From: an uncultured Eubacterium sp.
GTDB taxonomy: Bacteria > Bacillota > Clostridia > Lachnospirales > Lachnospiraceae
Length of the DNA stretch: 17,447 nt
Assembly (NCBI GenBank): GCA_905236225.1
Contig: CAJOPM010000183.1
Span: 1 to 17,447 of the forward strand
Reading direction: 5' to 3'
The position numbers and the translations under genes were made by a program. Shown piece after piece: positions 1 through 7,211 of this stretch. Each line of letters starts with the position of its first letter. Positions within the stretch are counted from its first letter, which is position 1. A model generated the notes under the pieces. That model made no database searches. It worked only from the letters and a program-made list of their open reading frames with translations, and was not told the DNA's origin.

Positions 1-35
1 GAGGGATATAAGCATTTTACTTATATCCCTCTTTT
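1..35 (-). terminator. Terminator hairpin at left edge, end of the ABC exporter operon
   Basis: A perfect 12-bp stem (bases 1-12 with 20-31, loop 13-19) lies 9 bases beyond the stop codon of the minus-strand ABC exporter gene. On the plus strand it is followed by TTTT at 32-35; on the minus strand it is preceded by the matching A run and its own T tract would fall outside the window. It most likely ends the minus-strand exporter operon and may work in both directions. The part left of base 1 is not visible. Confidence 0.7.
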
Positions 36-44
36 AATGTTAAA

Positions 45-1958
45 TTATTCAAGTTCAAAAGCACCTGTGTAAAGCTGATAGTAAACGCCTTTTTGCGAAA
101 TCAAGTCATCATGGTCGCCTCTTTCTATAATATGACCATGATCAAGTACCATAATAGCCTTACTGTTTCTAACTGTGGACAGCCTGTGCGCTATAACAAA
201 TACAGTTCTGCCATGCATCAGATTATCCATTCCTTCAGAAACTAATGCTTCTGTTCTGGTATCAATTGAGGATGTAGCCTCATCAAGTATCATCGCCGGC
301 GGGTCTGCCACTGCAGCTCTTGCTATGGAAATAAGCTGTCTTTGTCCTTGTGATAGGCTCGCTCCATTGCCGGTAAGCATTGTATTATATCCTTGCGGCA
401 ATCTGCTTATAAAGCTATCGGCATTTGCAAGTTTCGCAGCCGCAATACACTCTTCATCAGTCGCATCAAGTTTTCCGTATCTAATATTATCCATAACGGT
501 TCCGGTAAACAGATTAACATCCTGAAGCACTATTCCAAGTGATCTTCTAAGGTCAGGCTTTCTGATATTCTTGATATCTATTCCGTCATAGAGTATTTCA
601 CCGCCCTGTATATCGTAAAATCTGTTTATCAGATTGGTAATAGTCGTCTTTCCGGCTCCGGTTGCACCGACAAAGGCAATTTTTTGGCCGGGCTTAGCAA
701 ACAGCGACACATCGTAGAGCACCTGCTTATCGGGCTTATATCCAAAATCAACATCCTTAAGTCTGATATCTCCGGTAAGTTTTCTAAGCTTCTCTTCTCC
801 ATCCGCTGCCTTGGGATTCTTCCAAGCCCATATACCGGTCTTTTTCTCACTCTCAATCAAGTTGCCGTCGCTATCTTCTCTAACGGAAACAAGCGTTACA
901 TATCCATCGTCCGATTCGCTCTTTTCATCTATAAGCTCAAACACTCTGCTTGCACCGGCAAGTCCCATTGCAATCATTGAAACCTGCATAGAAGCTTGCA
1001 TAATCGTCTGTGACATCTGTCTTGCCATTCCCAAAAACGAAACAACCACTCCGACACTAAGGACTCCTATACCGGTTATCGAAAGATTCGGTGCGGTAAA
1101 ATAAACAAGTAATCCTCCAATAATAGCAACAACAACATACATCAAATTACCGACATTATTAAGGATAGGCATCAAAATATTACCGAATTTATTTGCCTGA
1201 TCGGCATCATTAAAGAGCTGGTCATTAATCTTTTCAAAGTCTTCTATACTTCTCTCCTCATGACAGAAAACTTTCACAACTCTTTGTCCCTGCATAATTT
1301 CTTCTACAAATCCTTCTTCCTTTGCAAGAGATTTTTGCTGGGCCATCATATACTTTGAGCTTGCGCCGCCAACCTTACCTATTATTAAAAATATCAAAAA
1401 CAAAAACGCAATTACTATAAGTGTCAAAAATATACTAAACTTTAGCATAATGATAAATACAATCACTACCGTAAGGCTTGACTGCACAAGCATCGGAATA
1501 CTTTGTCCTATCATCTGCCTGATTGCATCAACGTCATTGGTATAGGTACTCATAATATCGCCATGCGCATGAGTATCAAAATATCTAAGAGGGAATGTCT
1601 GCATCTTATCAAACATATCATCTCTAAATGATTTTAGTGTTCCTTGCGTAACTCTTGCCATTATCTGGCTAAATACAAGCGAGGATATGATACCGATTAA
1701 GAAAATACTTCCCATGGTCGCCATTAACTTAATCAGCGTACCTGCTACCGCTTCAAATCCTGCACTAAGTCCCGGAACAACAACATCGTCTATAACCTGC
1801 TGTATAAAAATAGATGATGCAGAAGATGCTGCTGCCGCTAAAATAATACCTATAATTGCAACTGTAAGTCTTATCTTGTTGTGTCCAAATAAATATTTTA
1901 AAAATCTTGAAACCGTTCCTTTTTTGATGGGCGCGGCGCCTCTTCTTCTTGGTCTCAT
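45..1958 (-). CDS. ABC exporter half-transporter, subunit with canonical ATPase site
   Basis: A 637-residue ABC exporter subunit: membrane domain first (about residues 30-340, six predicted helices), ATPase domain second. Visible motifs are Walker A GATGAGKT (431-438), Q-loop Gln479, signature LSQGQ (535-539), Walker B ending in ILDE with catalytic Glu560, and H-loop His591. About 40 residues (352-393), charged and Trp-containing, are inserted between the two domains. The ATG at 1956-1958 is chosen over a longer in-frame start because AGGAGG lies 9 bases before it; that site sits inside the end of the upstream gene, whose stop codon is one base away, so translation is probably coupled. Together with 1960-3702 it fits the heterodimeric LmrCD/BmrCD/TM287-288 class of exporters, which move drugs, lipids or peptides out of the cell. 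The substrate cannot be told from sequence. Confidence 0.93.
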   Translation of the reverse strand: MRPRRRGAAPIKKGTVSRFLKYLFGHNKIRLTVAIIGIILAAAASSASSIFIQQVIDDVVVPGLSAGFEAVAGTLIKLMATMGSIFLIGIISSLVFSQIMARVTQGTLKSFRDDMFDKMQTFPLRYFDTHAHGDIMSTYTNDVDAIRQMIGQSIPMLVQSSLTVVIVFIIMLKFSIFLTLIVIAFLFLIFLIIGKVGGASSKYMMAQQKSLAKEEGFVEEIMQGQRVVKVFCHEERSIEDFEKINDQLFNDADQANKFGNILMPILNNVGNLMYVVVAIIGGLLVYFTAPNLSITGIGVLSVGVVVSFLGMARQMSQTIMQASMQVSMIAMGLAGASRVFELIDEKSESDDGYVTLVSVREDSDGNLIESEKKTGIWAWKNPKAADGEEKLRKLTGDIRLKDVDFGYKPDKQVLYDVSLFAKPGQKIAFVGATGAGKTTITNLINRFYDIQGGEILYDGIDIKNIRKPDLRRSLGIVLQDVNLFTGTVMDNIRYGKLDATDEECIAAAKLANADSFISRLPQGYNTMLTGNGASLSQGQRQLISIARAAVADPPAMILDEATSSIDTRTEALVSEGMDNLMHGRTVFVIAHRLSTVRNSKAIMVLDHGHIIERGDHDDLISQKGVYYQLYTGAFELE

Positions 1959-1959
1959 A

Positions 1960-3702
1960 TTACACCGCCTCCTGACTCTTGTTTTGCGAATCATAAATAT
2001 TCTTATAAATACCATTCAAACTCATAAGTTCTTCATGATTACCCATCTCGACTATCTTTCCGTCCTCCATTACCAATATGCGATCAGCATCCTGCACTGA
2101 AGAAACTCTCTGCGCAATAATAAGCTTAGTCGTATCAGGCATTTCGCTCTTCATCCCGGCTCTAATAAGTGCATCTGTCTTAGTATCAACAGCTGAGGTT
2201 GAATCATCCATAATAAGAACCTTAGGCTTCTTTAGAAGCGCTCTTGCTATACAAAGCCTCTGTTTCTGACCGCCGGATACATTTGTTCCTCCGGCTTCTA
2301 TATAAGTATCGTACTTTTGCGGGAAGTTCTGTACAAACTCATCTGCCTGTGCCATCTTACAGGCATGAAGTATCTCTTCATCGGTCGCATTCTCATTGCC
2401 CCAACGCATATTTTCTTTTATTGTGCCAGAAAAAAGTACATTCTTTTGAAGCACTACGGCAACGCTGTCTCTAAGCGTAGTAAGATCATAGTCTTTAACA
2501 TTGACTCCGCCGACCTTAACCTGACCTTCGTTTACATCATAAAGTCTTGATATAAGCTGTATCAGACTGGACTTTGATGAACCGGTTCCACCGATTATAC
2601 CAACAGTTTCTCCGGATTTAATCGCAATATTGATATCCGAGAGAGCATATTTTTCGCCTTCTTCTTTATATTTAAACGAAACATGGTCAAAAACAATGCT
2701 TCCATCGGCCACATCCGTTATACCATTTTGAGGTGAGGATAACTTGCTTTGATGCTTTAACACCTCTGCAATACGTTCGGCAGACTCTGCAGCTATACTT
2801 ACCATTACAAATACAAAGGAGAGCATCATCAAAGATGAGAGCACCTGTATTCCATAAGTAATAAGAGATGAGAGCTCGCCTGTAGTAAGCGCTGTACCTC
2901 CCGATGTGACAATTGTGCGTGCCCCCAAAAAGTTTACAAACCAAATAGCTGCGAATATACAAGCTATCATAATCGGGTTGTTAAATGCAAGGATTCTCTC
3001 TGCAAATGTAAAATCACGCCTTACTTCCTCTGAGGCCGAATTAAATTTTTGGATCTCATAGTCTTCTCTTACAAATGACTTTACAACTCTTATTGCGGAA
3101 ACATTTTCCTGCACCGAATTATTAAGAGCATCATATTTTTTGAAAATTCGTCTGAAAATCGGCATAACTTTAAGAGCTATCCCAAACAGTGCGCCTCCTA
3201 AAATAGGAAGCATGATAATAAATATCATTGCCATTTTTACATTAATAGACAAACTGAGTGTCATGGCAAAAATAATCATAACGGGCGCTCTTACCGCAAC
3301 TCTTATTATCATCTGAAAAGCATTTTGAACATTGGTTACATCCGTAGTCATTCTGGTAATAAGCGATGACGACGAAAAATAGTCTATATCAGCAAAGTCA
3401 AAACCCTGAATCCTTTCAAACATATCCGAGCGTAGATTCTTCGCAAGTCCGGCTGCCGCCTTGGCTGCATATCTTCCTGACAATACACCGAACAGAAGCG
3501 AAATCATAGCCATAATTATAAGCATAAGACCAAATTGCAATATCGGTTCCATGCTCTCCCCGGTCATGCTGTTTATAAGCCTCGACATAACAAGGGGAAT
3601 AACGCATTCAAGCGCAACCTCGAAAATCAAATATACCGGGCCTAAAATCGCCGGTGTCTTAAATTCTCTGAGGCTTTTAAGTAACGTCTTTATAACTTGC
3701 AT
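1960..3702 (-). CDS. ABC exporter half-transporter, subunit with degenerate ATPase site
   Basis: A 580-residue ABC exporter subunit, membrane domain then ATPase domain. Walker A is GGTGSSKSS (about 371-379), Q-loop Gln419, signature VSGGQ (475-479). Two catalytic positions are changed: Walker B reads IMDD, with Asp500 where the catalytic Glu normally stands, and the H-loop has Gln531 (IAQR) in place of His. This is the known pattern of the weakly hydrolysing half in asymmetric heterodimeric exporters; the partner encoded at 45-1958 keeps Glu and His but has the variant LSQGQ signature. The start at 3702 is supported by AGAAGGAGG a few bases upstream; an in-frame TTG at 3744 would run into the leader hairpin and is not credible. 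It is the first gene of the pair, with a near-consensus promoter at 3791-3819. No regulator gene adjoins it. Confidence 0.93.
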   Translation of the reverse strand: MQVIKTLLKSLREFKTPAILGPVYLIFEVALECVIPLVMSRLINSMTGESMEPILQFGLMLIIMAMISLLFGVLSGRYAAKAAAGLAKNLRSDMFERIQGFDFADIDYFSSSSLITRMTTDVTNVQNAFQMIIRVAVRAPVMIIFAMTLSLSINVKMAMIFIIMLPILGGALFGIALKVMPIFRRIFKKYDALNNSVQENVSAIRVVKSFVREDYEIQKFNSASEEVRRDFTFAERILAFNNPIMIACIFAAIWFVNFLGARTIVTSGGTALTTGELSSLITYGIQVLSSLMMLSFVFVMVSIAAESAERIAEVLKHQSKLSSPQNGITDVADGSIVFDHVSFKYKEEGEKYALSDINIAIKSGETVGIIGGTGSSKSSLIQLISRLYDVNEGQVKVGGVNVKDYDLTTLRDSVAVVLQKNVLFSGTIKENMRWGNENATDEEILHACKMAQADEFVQNFPQKYDTYIEAGGTNVSGGQKQRLCIARALLKKPKVLIMDDSTSAVDTKTDALIRAGMKSEMPDTTKLIIAQRVSSVQDADRILVMEDGKIVEMGNHEELMSLNGIYKNIYDSQNKSQEAV

Positions 3703-3740
3703 TATGTGCCTCCTTCTATAATTCAAAACTCTCATAAGTC

Positions 3741-3774
3741 TCAATCAGACCATCCTTATGGATGGTCTGATTGA
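3741..3774 (-). promoter_or_regulatory. Perfect 15-bp inverted repeat in the ABC operon leader
   Basis: Bases 3741-3755 and 3760-3774 are perfectly complementary around a TTAT loop. With the transcription start expected near 3784, the dyad covers about +11 to +44 of the exporter mRNA, roughly 40 bases before the start codon. There is no T run after it on either strand, so a standard intrinsic terminator is unlikely. It could be a repressor operator in DNA or an mRNA-stabilising or attenuating hairpin in RNA; the sequence does not decide. Confidence 0.6.
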
Positions 3775-3790
3775 AACTACTTATTCGGTC

Positions 3791-3819
3791 ATTGTAACCA
3801 CTTTTAGGTTCAATGTCAA
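3791..3819 (-). promoter_or_regulatory. Sigma-A promoter of the ABC exporter operon
   Basis: Read on the minus strand, the -35 is TTGACA (3819-3814), the spacer is 17 bases and the -10 is TACAAT (3796-3791). This is close to perfect consensus. The predicted start of transcription is near 3784, giving a leader of about 80 bases. It lies between the end of the ACT gene and the first exporter gene, so the exporter pair can be transcribed on its own. Confidence 0.8.
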
Positions 3820-3826
3820 TATATTT

Positions 3827-3840
3827 TTGACAATTGTCAA
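3827..3840. promoter_or_regulatory. Palindrome TTGACAATTGTCAA, possible MarR-like operator
   Basis: A perfect 14-bp palindrome, 7 bases upstream of the -35 of the ABC exporter promoter and 4 bases past the stop codon of the ACT gene. Its form (TTGAC arms with little gap) resembles operators of MarR-family regulators, which often control exporter pairs of this kind in Firmicutes. That link is inference; no marR gene is in the window. It also duplicates the TTGACA of the promoter itself. Confidence 0.5.
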
Positions 3841-3844
3841 GTTT

Positions 3845-4237
3845 TTAAAGTACCTTATATCCCTTCCCCGTAAGGCAGTTCTCCACCTCAGGTATATCCT
3901 CTGTATGAAGAATAATAATAGGTGCAGATGTCTTCCTGTCATACGAAATATATATGTAATCTACATTAATATCAATATCATAAAGCAATTTGTTAAGAGC
4001 TCCGGGCTTATCTCCTATCTCGACGCCTATAACTCTTTGCGTCTTGCATATATATCCCTTTGCCTTAAGAATCTCAACCACCTTGTCCGGATCAGATACG
4101 ATCATACGGACTATCCCATATTCAGCAGAATCGTTAGTCACCATTCCCATAATATTTATAGATGCATCATGGATCATCTGCGTAACCTGCTGCATAGCTC
4201 CTTTAGTATTTTCTGCAAATATCGATACCTGTCTCAT
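3845..4237 (-). CDS. Tandem ACT-domain protein
   Basis: A 130-residue protein made of two ACT domains (about 1-65 and 68-130) and nothing else. The first has MRQVSIFAENTKGAMQQVT, the usual beta strand followed by an N-x-x-G ligand-loop region; the second repeats it with VIGVEIGDKPGALNKLL. ACT domains bind amino acids or related small ligands and control partner enzymes; stand-alone tandem-ACT proteins in Clostridia are often named acetolactate synthase regulatory-like, without proof of role. AGGAGGGG stands just before the ATG at 4237 and overlaps the stop codon of the shikimate kinase-like gene 10 bases upstream, so the two are co-translated. The pairing with an aromatic-pathway-type kinase hints at aromatic amino acid or aryl-acid sensing, but that is inference. 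Confidence 0.85.
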   Translation of the reverse strand: MRQVSIFAENTKGAMQQVTQMIHDASINIMGMVTNDSAEYGIVRMIVSDPDKVVEILKAKGYICKTQRVIGVEIGDKPGALNKLLYDIDINVDYIYISYDRKTSAPIIILHTEDIPEVENCLTGKGYKVL

Positions 4238-4247
4238 AATACCCCTC

Positions 4248-4742
4248 CTATAGTTTTTCTATAATAGCTTCTATTGTCTGTTCAATATCCTTGCTGTTTT
4301 CATCAATAATAATATCAGCATATTTAATATAGAGCGGATATCTCTCATCATAAATATCCCTAATACTCTGCCCGTCTTTTAGCACAACACCTCTGTCCTT
4401 AATATTATGAAGTCTTTTCTTTAAATATTCAAAATCAAGATCAAGGTATACAATGGTTCCTATTTCCTTGAGATGACGCATAGCATCTTCTCCATATACA
4501 ACGCTCCCACCGGTTGCTATAACTGCACCATTTTGCTCTATCTTGCTTATTGTTTCATTTTCAAGACGCAAAAACTCTTCTGTTCCTCTTTCTTCTATTA
4601 TATTATGTAGCTTTTGTTTGTATTTTTGTTGAATTATCAAATCCGTATCTACAAACTTCATTCCCATTATCTTTGCGAGCACAACTCCTGCCGTACTCTT
4701 GCCGACAGACGGCATTCCTATTAATACTATATTATCTTTCAT
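4248..4742 (-). CDS. aroK: Shikimate kinase-like P-loop kinase
   Basis: A 164-residue cytoplasmic kinase of the shikimate kinase fold, the usual length for the family, which phosphorylates shikimate on its 3-hydroxyl in chorismate synthesis. Visible are Walker A GMPSVGKS (9-16), the DTD pair Asp32/Asp34, Arg59 in the substrate-binding FLRLE stretch, Arg117 in the lid and Arg134 near the C-terminus. The normally triple-glycine motif reads ATGGSVV (76-82), one glycine short of the ATGGGSV of classical enzymes, so it may belong to a divergent subgroup whose substrate is less certain. It has no other aro gene next to it; the following gene encodes a tandem ACT protein. A GAGGAAA ribosome site precedes the ATG at 4742. 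The symbol is given on family grounds only. Confidence 0.8.
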   Translation of the reverse strand: MKDNIVLIGMPSVGKSTAGVVLAKIMGMKFVDTDLIIQQKYKQKLHNIIEERGTEEFLRLENETISKIEQNGAVIATGGSVVYGEDAMRHLKEIGTIVYLDLDFEYLKKRLHNIKDRGVVLKDGQSIRDIYDERYPLYIKYADIIIDENSKDIEQTIEAIIEKL

Positions 4743-4783
4743 TCTATTTCCTCTTAACTATCCGTAACATTACAAACAATCCT

Positions 4784-4792
4784 ATTCTATCA
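4784..4792 (-). promoter_or_regulatory. Possible extended -10 promoter for the kinase/ACT pair
   Basis: On the minus strand the sequence reads TGATAGAAT, an extended -10 (TG-N-TAGAAT) about 40 bases before the kinase start codon. No good -35 is seen at 17 bases, so this is a weak call that rests on position in the divergent gap and on the TG extension. Confidence 0.35.
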
Positions 4793-4814
4793 CGACTCAT
4801 CCGCTATGACTACA

Positions 4815-4843
4815 TTGACAAAAACATTTAAAAAAGATACATT
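4815..4843 (+). promoter_or_regulatory. Sigma-A promoter of the crotonase-proC-mscL operon
   Basis: TTGACA at 4815-4820, a 17-base spacer, and TACATT at 4838-4843, about 37 bases before the crotonase start codon. A short dyad, ATAAGT at 4847-4852 and ACTTAT at 4861-4866, covers the expected transcription start and could be a weak operator or leader hairpin. Confidence 0.75.
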
Positions 4844-4880
4844 TAAATAAGTAAATTTTCACTTATGGGAGGAACAAATC

Positions 4881-5675
4881 ATGAACAATCTTATATTAGA
4901 TGTTGCAGATGAAGTTGCTATACTGAAGATTTCAAGACCTGCTTCATTAAATGCACTTAATTCGGAAACACTAGATGAACTCGATACCGTTCTTAGCGAG
5001 ATTGAGTCAAGAGATGATATCAAAGTTTTAATTCTAACCGGCGGTCCTGATAAAAAGGGCAATGAATTCAAGTCATTTGTTGCCGGCGCTGACATTTCTC
5101 AGATGTACAATTTCAGTGCCTCACAAGCCAGAGCATTTGGCATCAAGGCATCTAAACCATTCTTTAAACTTATGCAAATGAGACAGGCAACCATTGCCGC
5201 TGTTAACGGTTTTGCATTGGGCGGAGGATGCGAAATTGCAATGGCGTGCGATATCCGTATTGCTTCAGATAACGCCGTGTTCGGACAGCCCGAGACAGGC
5301 CTTGGTATAATCCCCGGTTTTGGCGGCACCCAGCGGCTTGCAAGACTTGTCGGAATGGGTCGTGCCAAGGAGCTGATATTTACATGCGACAGCATTGATG
5401 CTGCTGAAGCTTATCGTATAGGTCTCGTTAACAAAGTCGTACCAAAAGAAGAGCTTATGGAAACCGCCAAAGATATGGCTCAAAAGATACGTTCTAAAGG
5501 CAGCTATGCTATATCAGTAGCAAAAGCAGCTATTAACAACGGATACGACATGGACATAAAGAACGCCGTAGAAATGGAAGCCAACCTTTTTGGAATCACC
5601 TGCTCTACTCATGATAAAGAAGAAGGTATGGGCGCATATCTTGAAAGACGCGCAGCCAATCTTACAGACTTTTAA
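4881..5675 (+). CDS. Enoyl-CoA hydratase/isomerase family protein (crotonase)
   Basis: A 264-residue crotonase, the normal family length. It should hydrate a trans-2-enoyl-CoA such as crotonyl-CoA in the cytoplasm. Seen directly: oxyanion-loop FVAGADI (66-72), the NGFALGGGCE stretch ending in Glu118 and the QPETGLG stretch with Glu138; these are the two catalytic glutamates of true hydratases. The C-terminus has the EGMGAYLERR motif that shapes the active site of neighbouring subunits. GGGAGG lies 8 bases before the ATG. In butyrate-forming Clostridia crt usually sits with bcd, etfBA, hbd and thl; here it leads an operon with proC and mscL instead, so it may be a second crotonase with a different acyl-CoA role. 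I leave the symbol empty for that reason. Confidence 0.9.
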   Translation: MNNLILDVADEVAILKISRPASLNALNSETLDELDTVLSEIESRDDIKVLILTGGPDKKGNEFKSFVAGADISQMYNFSASQARAFGIKASKPFFKLMQMRQATIAAVNGFALGGGCEIAMACDIRIASDNAVFGQPETGLGIIPGFGGTQRLARLVGMGRAKELIFTCDSIDAAEAYRIGLVNKVVPKEELMETAKDMAQKIRSKGSYAISVAKAAINNGYDMDIKNAVEMEANLFGITCSTHDKEEGMGAYLERRAANLTDF

Positions 5676-5687
5676 CAGGAGAAGAAA

Positions 5688-6497
5688 ATGTCAGAATATA
5701 AAATCGGATTTATCGGCGCAGGCAATATGGGCGGCGCTATGATAAAGGGAGTAATAGCTTCAGGTCTTACCGATGCAGCAAATATTATGGTAAGCGACTT
5801 TGACCCTGAAAAATACGGTCCTATTGCTCTTCAATATAATGTTTTAACCACTAACGATAACATCAAATGCGCCGAGTTTGCAGATGTATTAATACTGGCT
5901 GTTAAGCCTAATATTATAACAACCGTTATAAGTCAGATAAAAGATCATATATCAGAAGATACTACCATCATTTCGATCGCTGCAGGCACTATGATAAGCG
6001 TCATAGAAAAGGCCTTCGATAAAAGGATAAAGCTCATCAGAGTAATGCCAAACATCCCGGTTTTAGTAGGGGAAGGTATGGCAGCTTTATCTCCTAACGA
6101 ATATGCCGATGATGATTCCATAGCTAAGGCTGTTGAGATTTTTTCAAGTTTCGGCAAATGCGAAGTAGTAAGCGAATCGCTTATGGATGCCGTTGTAGGT
6201 GTCAGCGGATCATCACCCGCTTACGTCTGCATGTTTATAGAAGCAATGGCTGATGCTGCAGTATTAGACGGAATGCCCCGAGATAAGGCATACACTTTCG
6301 CTGCGCAATCAGTTCTTGGAACCGCCAAGATGATTCTTGATAAAAACTATCATCCGGCAGTATTGAAGGATATGGTATGCTCGCCGGGCGGCACAACAAT
6401 TTGTGCGCTAAAAACTCTTGAAGAAAAAGGTTTTAGGGATGCCGTTATTTCAGGACAGCTTGCTTGCTCACAAAAATCAAAAGATATGTCAAAGTAA
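5688..6497 (+). CDS. proC: Pyrroline-5-carboxylate reductase
   Basis: A 269-residue reductase that makes proline from 1-pyrroline-5-carboxylate with NAD(P)H, the last step of proline synthesis. The N-terminal Rossmann motif GFIGAGNMGGAM spans 7-18. The family signatures AVKPN (71-75), RVMPNIPVLVGEG (118-130), VSGSSPAY (172-179) and the C-terminal CSPGGTT (231-237) are intact, and the length is normal. It starts 12 bases after the crotonase stop with AGGAG in the gap, so the two are co-transcribed. The mscL ribosome site overlaps its own stop codon. No proA or proB is in the window. Confidence 0.96.
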   Translation: MSEYKIGFIGAGNMGGAMIKGVIASGLTDAANIMVSDFDPEKYGPIALQYNVLTTNDNIKCAEFADVLILAVKPNIITTVISQIKDHISEDTTIISIAAGTMISVIEKAFDKRIKLIRVMPNIPVLVGEGMAALSPNEYADDDSIAKAVEIFSSFGKCEVVSESLMDAVVGVSGSSPAYVCMFIEAMADAAVLDGMPRDKAYTFAAQSVLGTAKMILDKNYHPAVLKDMVCSPGGTTICALKTLEEKGFRDAVISGQLACSQKSKDMSK

Positions 6498-6514
6498 AGG
6501 AGATTAGGATTATT

Positions 6515-6961
6515 ATGTTAAAAGAATTTAAAGAGTTTGCCCTTCGCGGCAACATGGTTGATTTGGCAGTTGGTATAATTATAGGTACTGCATTTACAGC
6601 AATTGTAAATTCACTTGTAGAAGATATCATCATGCCCCTATTAGGACTGTTGGTTGGTGATATGGATTTTTCAGATCTGTTTATCGCACTTGACGGAAAT
6701 CATTACGATACGCTCGCTCAGGCTGAAGAAGCCGGAGCTTCGGTTCTTAAGTACGGTTCCTTTATCGGTTATATTATTTATTTTGTAATCATTGCATTTG
6801 TTATTTTCCTTATTGTTAAAGGTATTAACACCATGCGTGATAAGCTTTCAAAAGAAGAGGAAGCAGCTCCTGAAAACAAGACATGCCCACACTGCCAGAT
6901 GGAAATTTCTATCAAAGCAACACGCTGCCCCCATTGCACTTCTGTTTTAGATGAGGTATAA
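6515..6961 (+). CDS. mscL: Large-conductance mechanosensitive channel with C-terminal zinc ribbon
   Basis: A 148-residue inner-membrane channel that opens under high membrane tension and lets solutes escape on hypo-osmotic shock. It begins MLKEFKEFALRGNMVDLAVG, the MscL N-terminal amphipathic helix and pore region; TM1 is about 15-43 and TM2 about 82-102. After the usual acidic linker there is a CPHC...CPHC pair (Cys124, 127, 138, 141), a zinc-ribbon signature in place of, or added to, the normal C-terminal helix bundle. The ATG at 6515 is chosen over a longer in-frame start inside proC because homologous MscL begins here and an AAAGGAG site overlaps the proC stop. Third gene of the operon; a terminator follows at 7108-7140. 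Confidence 0.95.
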   Translation: MLKEFKEFALRGNMVDLAVGIIIGTAFTAIVNSLVEDIIMPLLGLLVGDMDFSDLFIALDGNHYDTLAQAEEAGASVLKYGSFIGYIIYFVIIAFVIFLIVKGINTMRDKLSKEEEAAPENKTCPHCQMEISIKATRCPHCTSVLDEV

Positions 6962-7107
6962 TATAGGCAGTTAATACAACTTTTATGGAAACTTTATTTT
7001 TATTTTATTATTTTTCCATACTTTAGACACATTTATACGTTAATATATGTGTGTAAACGAAATAGACAATTATCCCAAACAAGATAGAACATAAAACTCC
7101 CTAAGAA
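6962..7107. other. AT-rich spacer between mscL and its terminator
   Basis: This stretch holds no gene I can support. It is AT-rich with a long T/A tract at about 6994-7015 and a loose inverted repeat (ACACAT near 7028 against ATGTGT near 7047). No clear promoter and no Shine-Dalgarno site are visible. Confidence 0.5.
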
Positions 7108-7140
7108 ACGGAAGCGGCTCTCCCTGCCGCTTCTGTTTTA
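7108..7140 (+). terminator. Intrinsic terminator of the crotonase-proC-mscL operon
   Basis: An 11-bp stem with one G-U pair (7108-7118 with 7126-7136), loop TCTCCCT, followed by TTTTA. It is oriented correctly for transcription from mscL and is 146 bases past its stop. Confidence 0.8.
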
Positions 7141-7170
7141 CTTTATGACTTATAATGTGAAATAAAAAGA

Positions 7171-7202
7171 GCGTGACAAAATTGATGTGTCACGCCTTTT
7201 TT
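7171..7202. terminator. Bidirectional terminator between mscL and the aminotransferase
   Basis: A perfect 8-bp stem, GCGTGACA (7171-7178) with TGTCACGC (7188-7195), flanked by a T run on the plus strand (7197-7202) and by TCTTTTTATTT on the minus strand. It can end the minus-strand aminotransferase operon 17 bases after its stop and back up the plus-strand terminator. Confidence 0.85.
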
Positions 7203-7211
7203 ATTCTCACT

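Noticed and set aside
1687..2100. 137-codon plus-strand open frame across the junction of the ABC genes
   Set aside because: Antisense to conserved membrane-domain and ATPase coding sequence, with no start signals.
3703..3744. Upstream TTG start for the degenerate-site ABC subunit
   Set aside because: The codon lies in the right half of the hairpin and has no ribosome site, while AGAAGGAGG stands before the ATG at 3702.
3703..3790. Leader-peptide attenuation of the BmrCD kind before the ABC genes
   Set aside because: Only two- or three-codon frames exist in the leader, there is no T run after the hairpin and no competing antiterminator pairing.
3758..4264. 168-codon open frame on the plus strand opposite the ACT gene
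   Set aside because: It covers the ABC promoter, operator and ACT gene on the other strand and lacks a ribosome site; the ACT gene has a clear family match and start.
6985..7026. 13-codon hydrophobic open frame after mscL, like a type I toxin
   Set aside because: No Shine-Dalgarno site, no antisense RNA promoter recognised, and the AT-rich tract easily yields Leu/Phe/Tyr codons by chance.
7020..7060. Inverted repeat ACACAT/ATGTGT after mscL as a terminator
   Set aside because: The stem is imperfect and AT-rich, with a large loop and no T run; the real terminator follows at 7108-7140.
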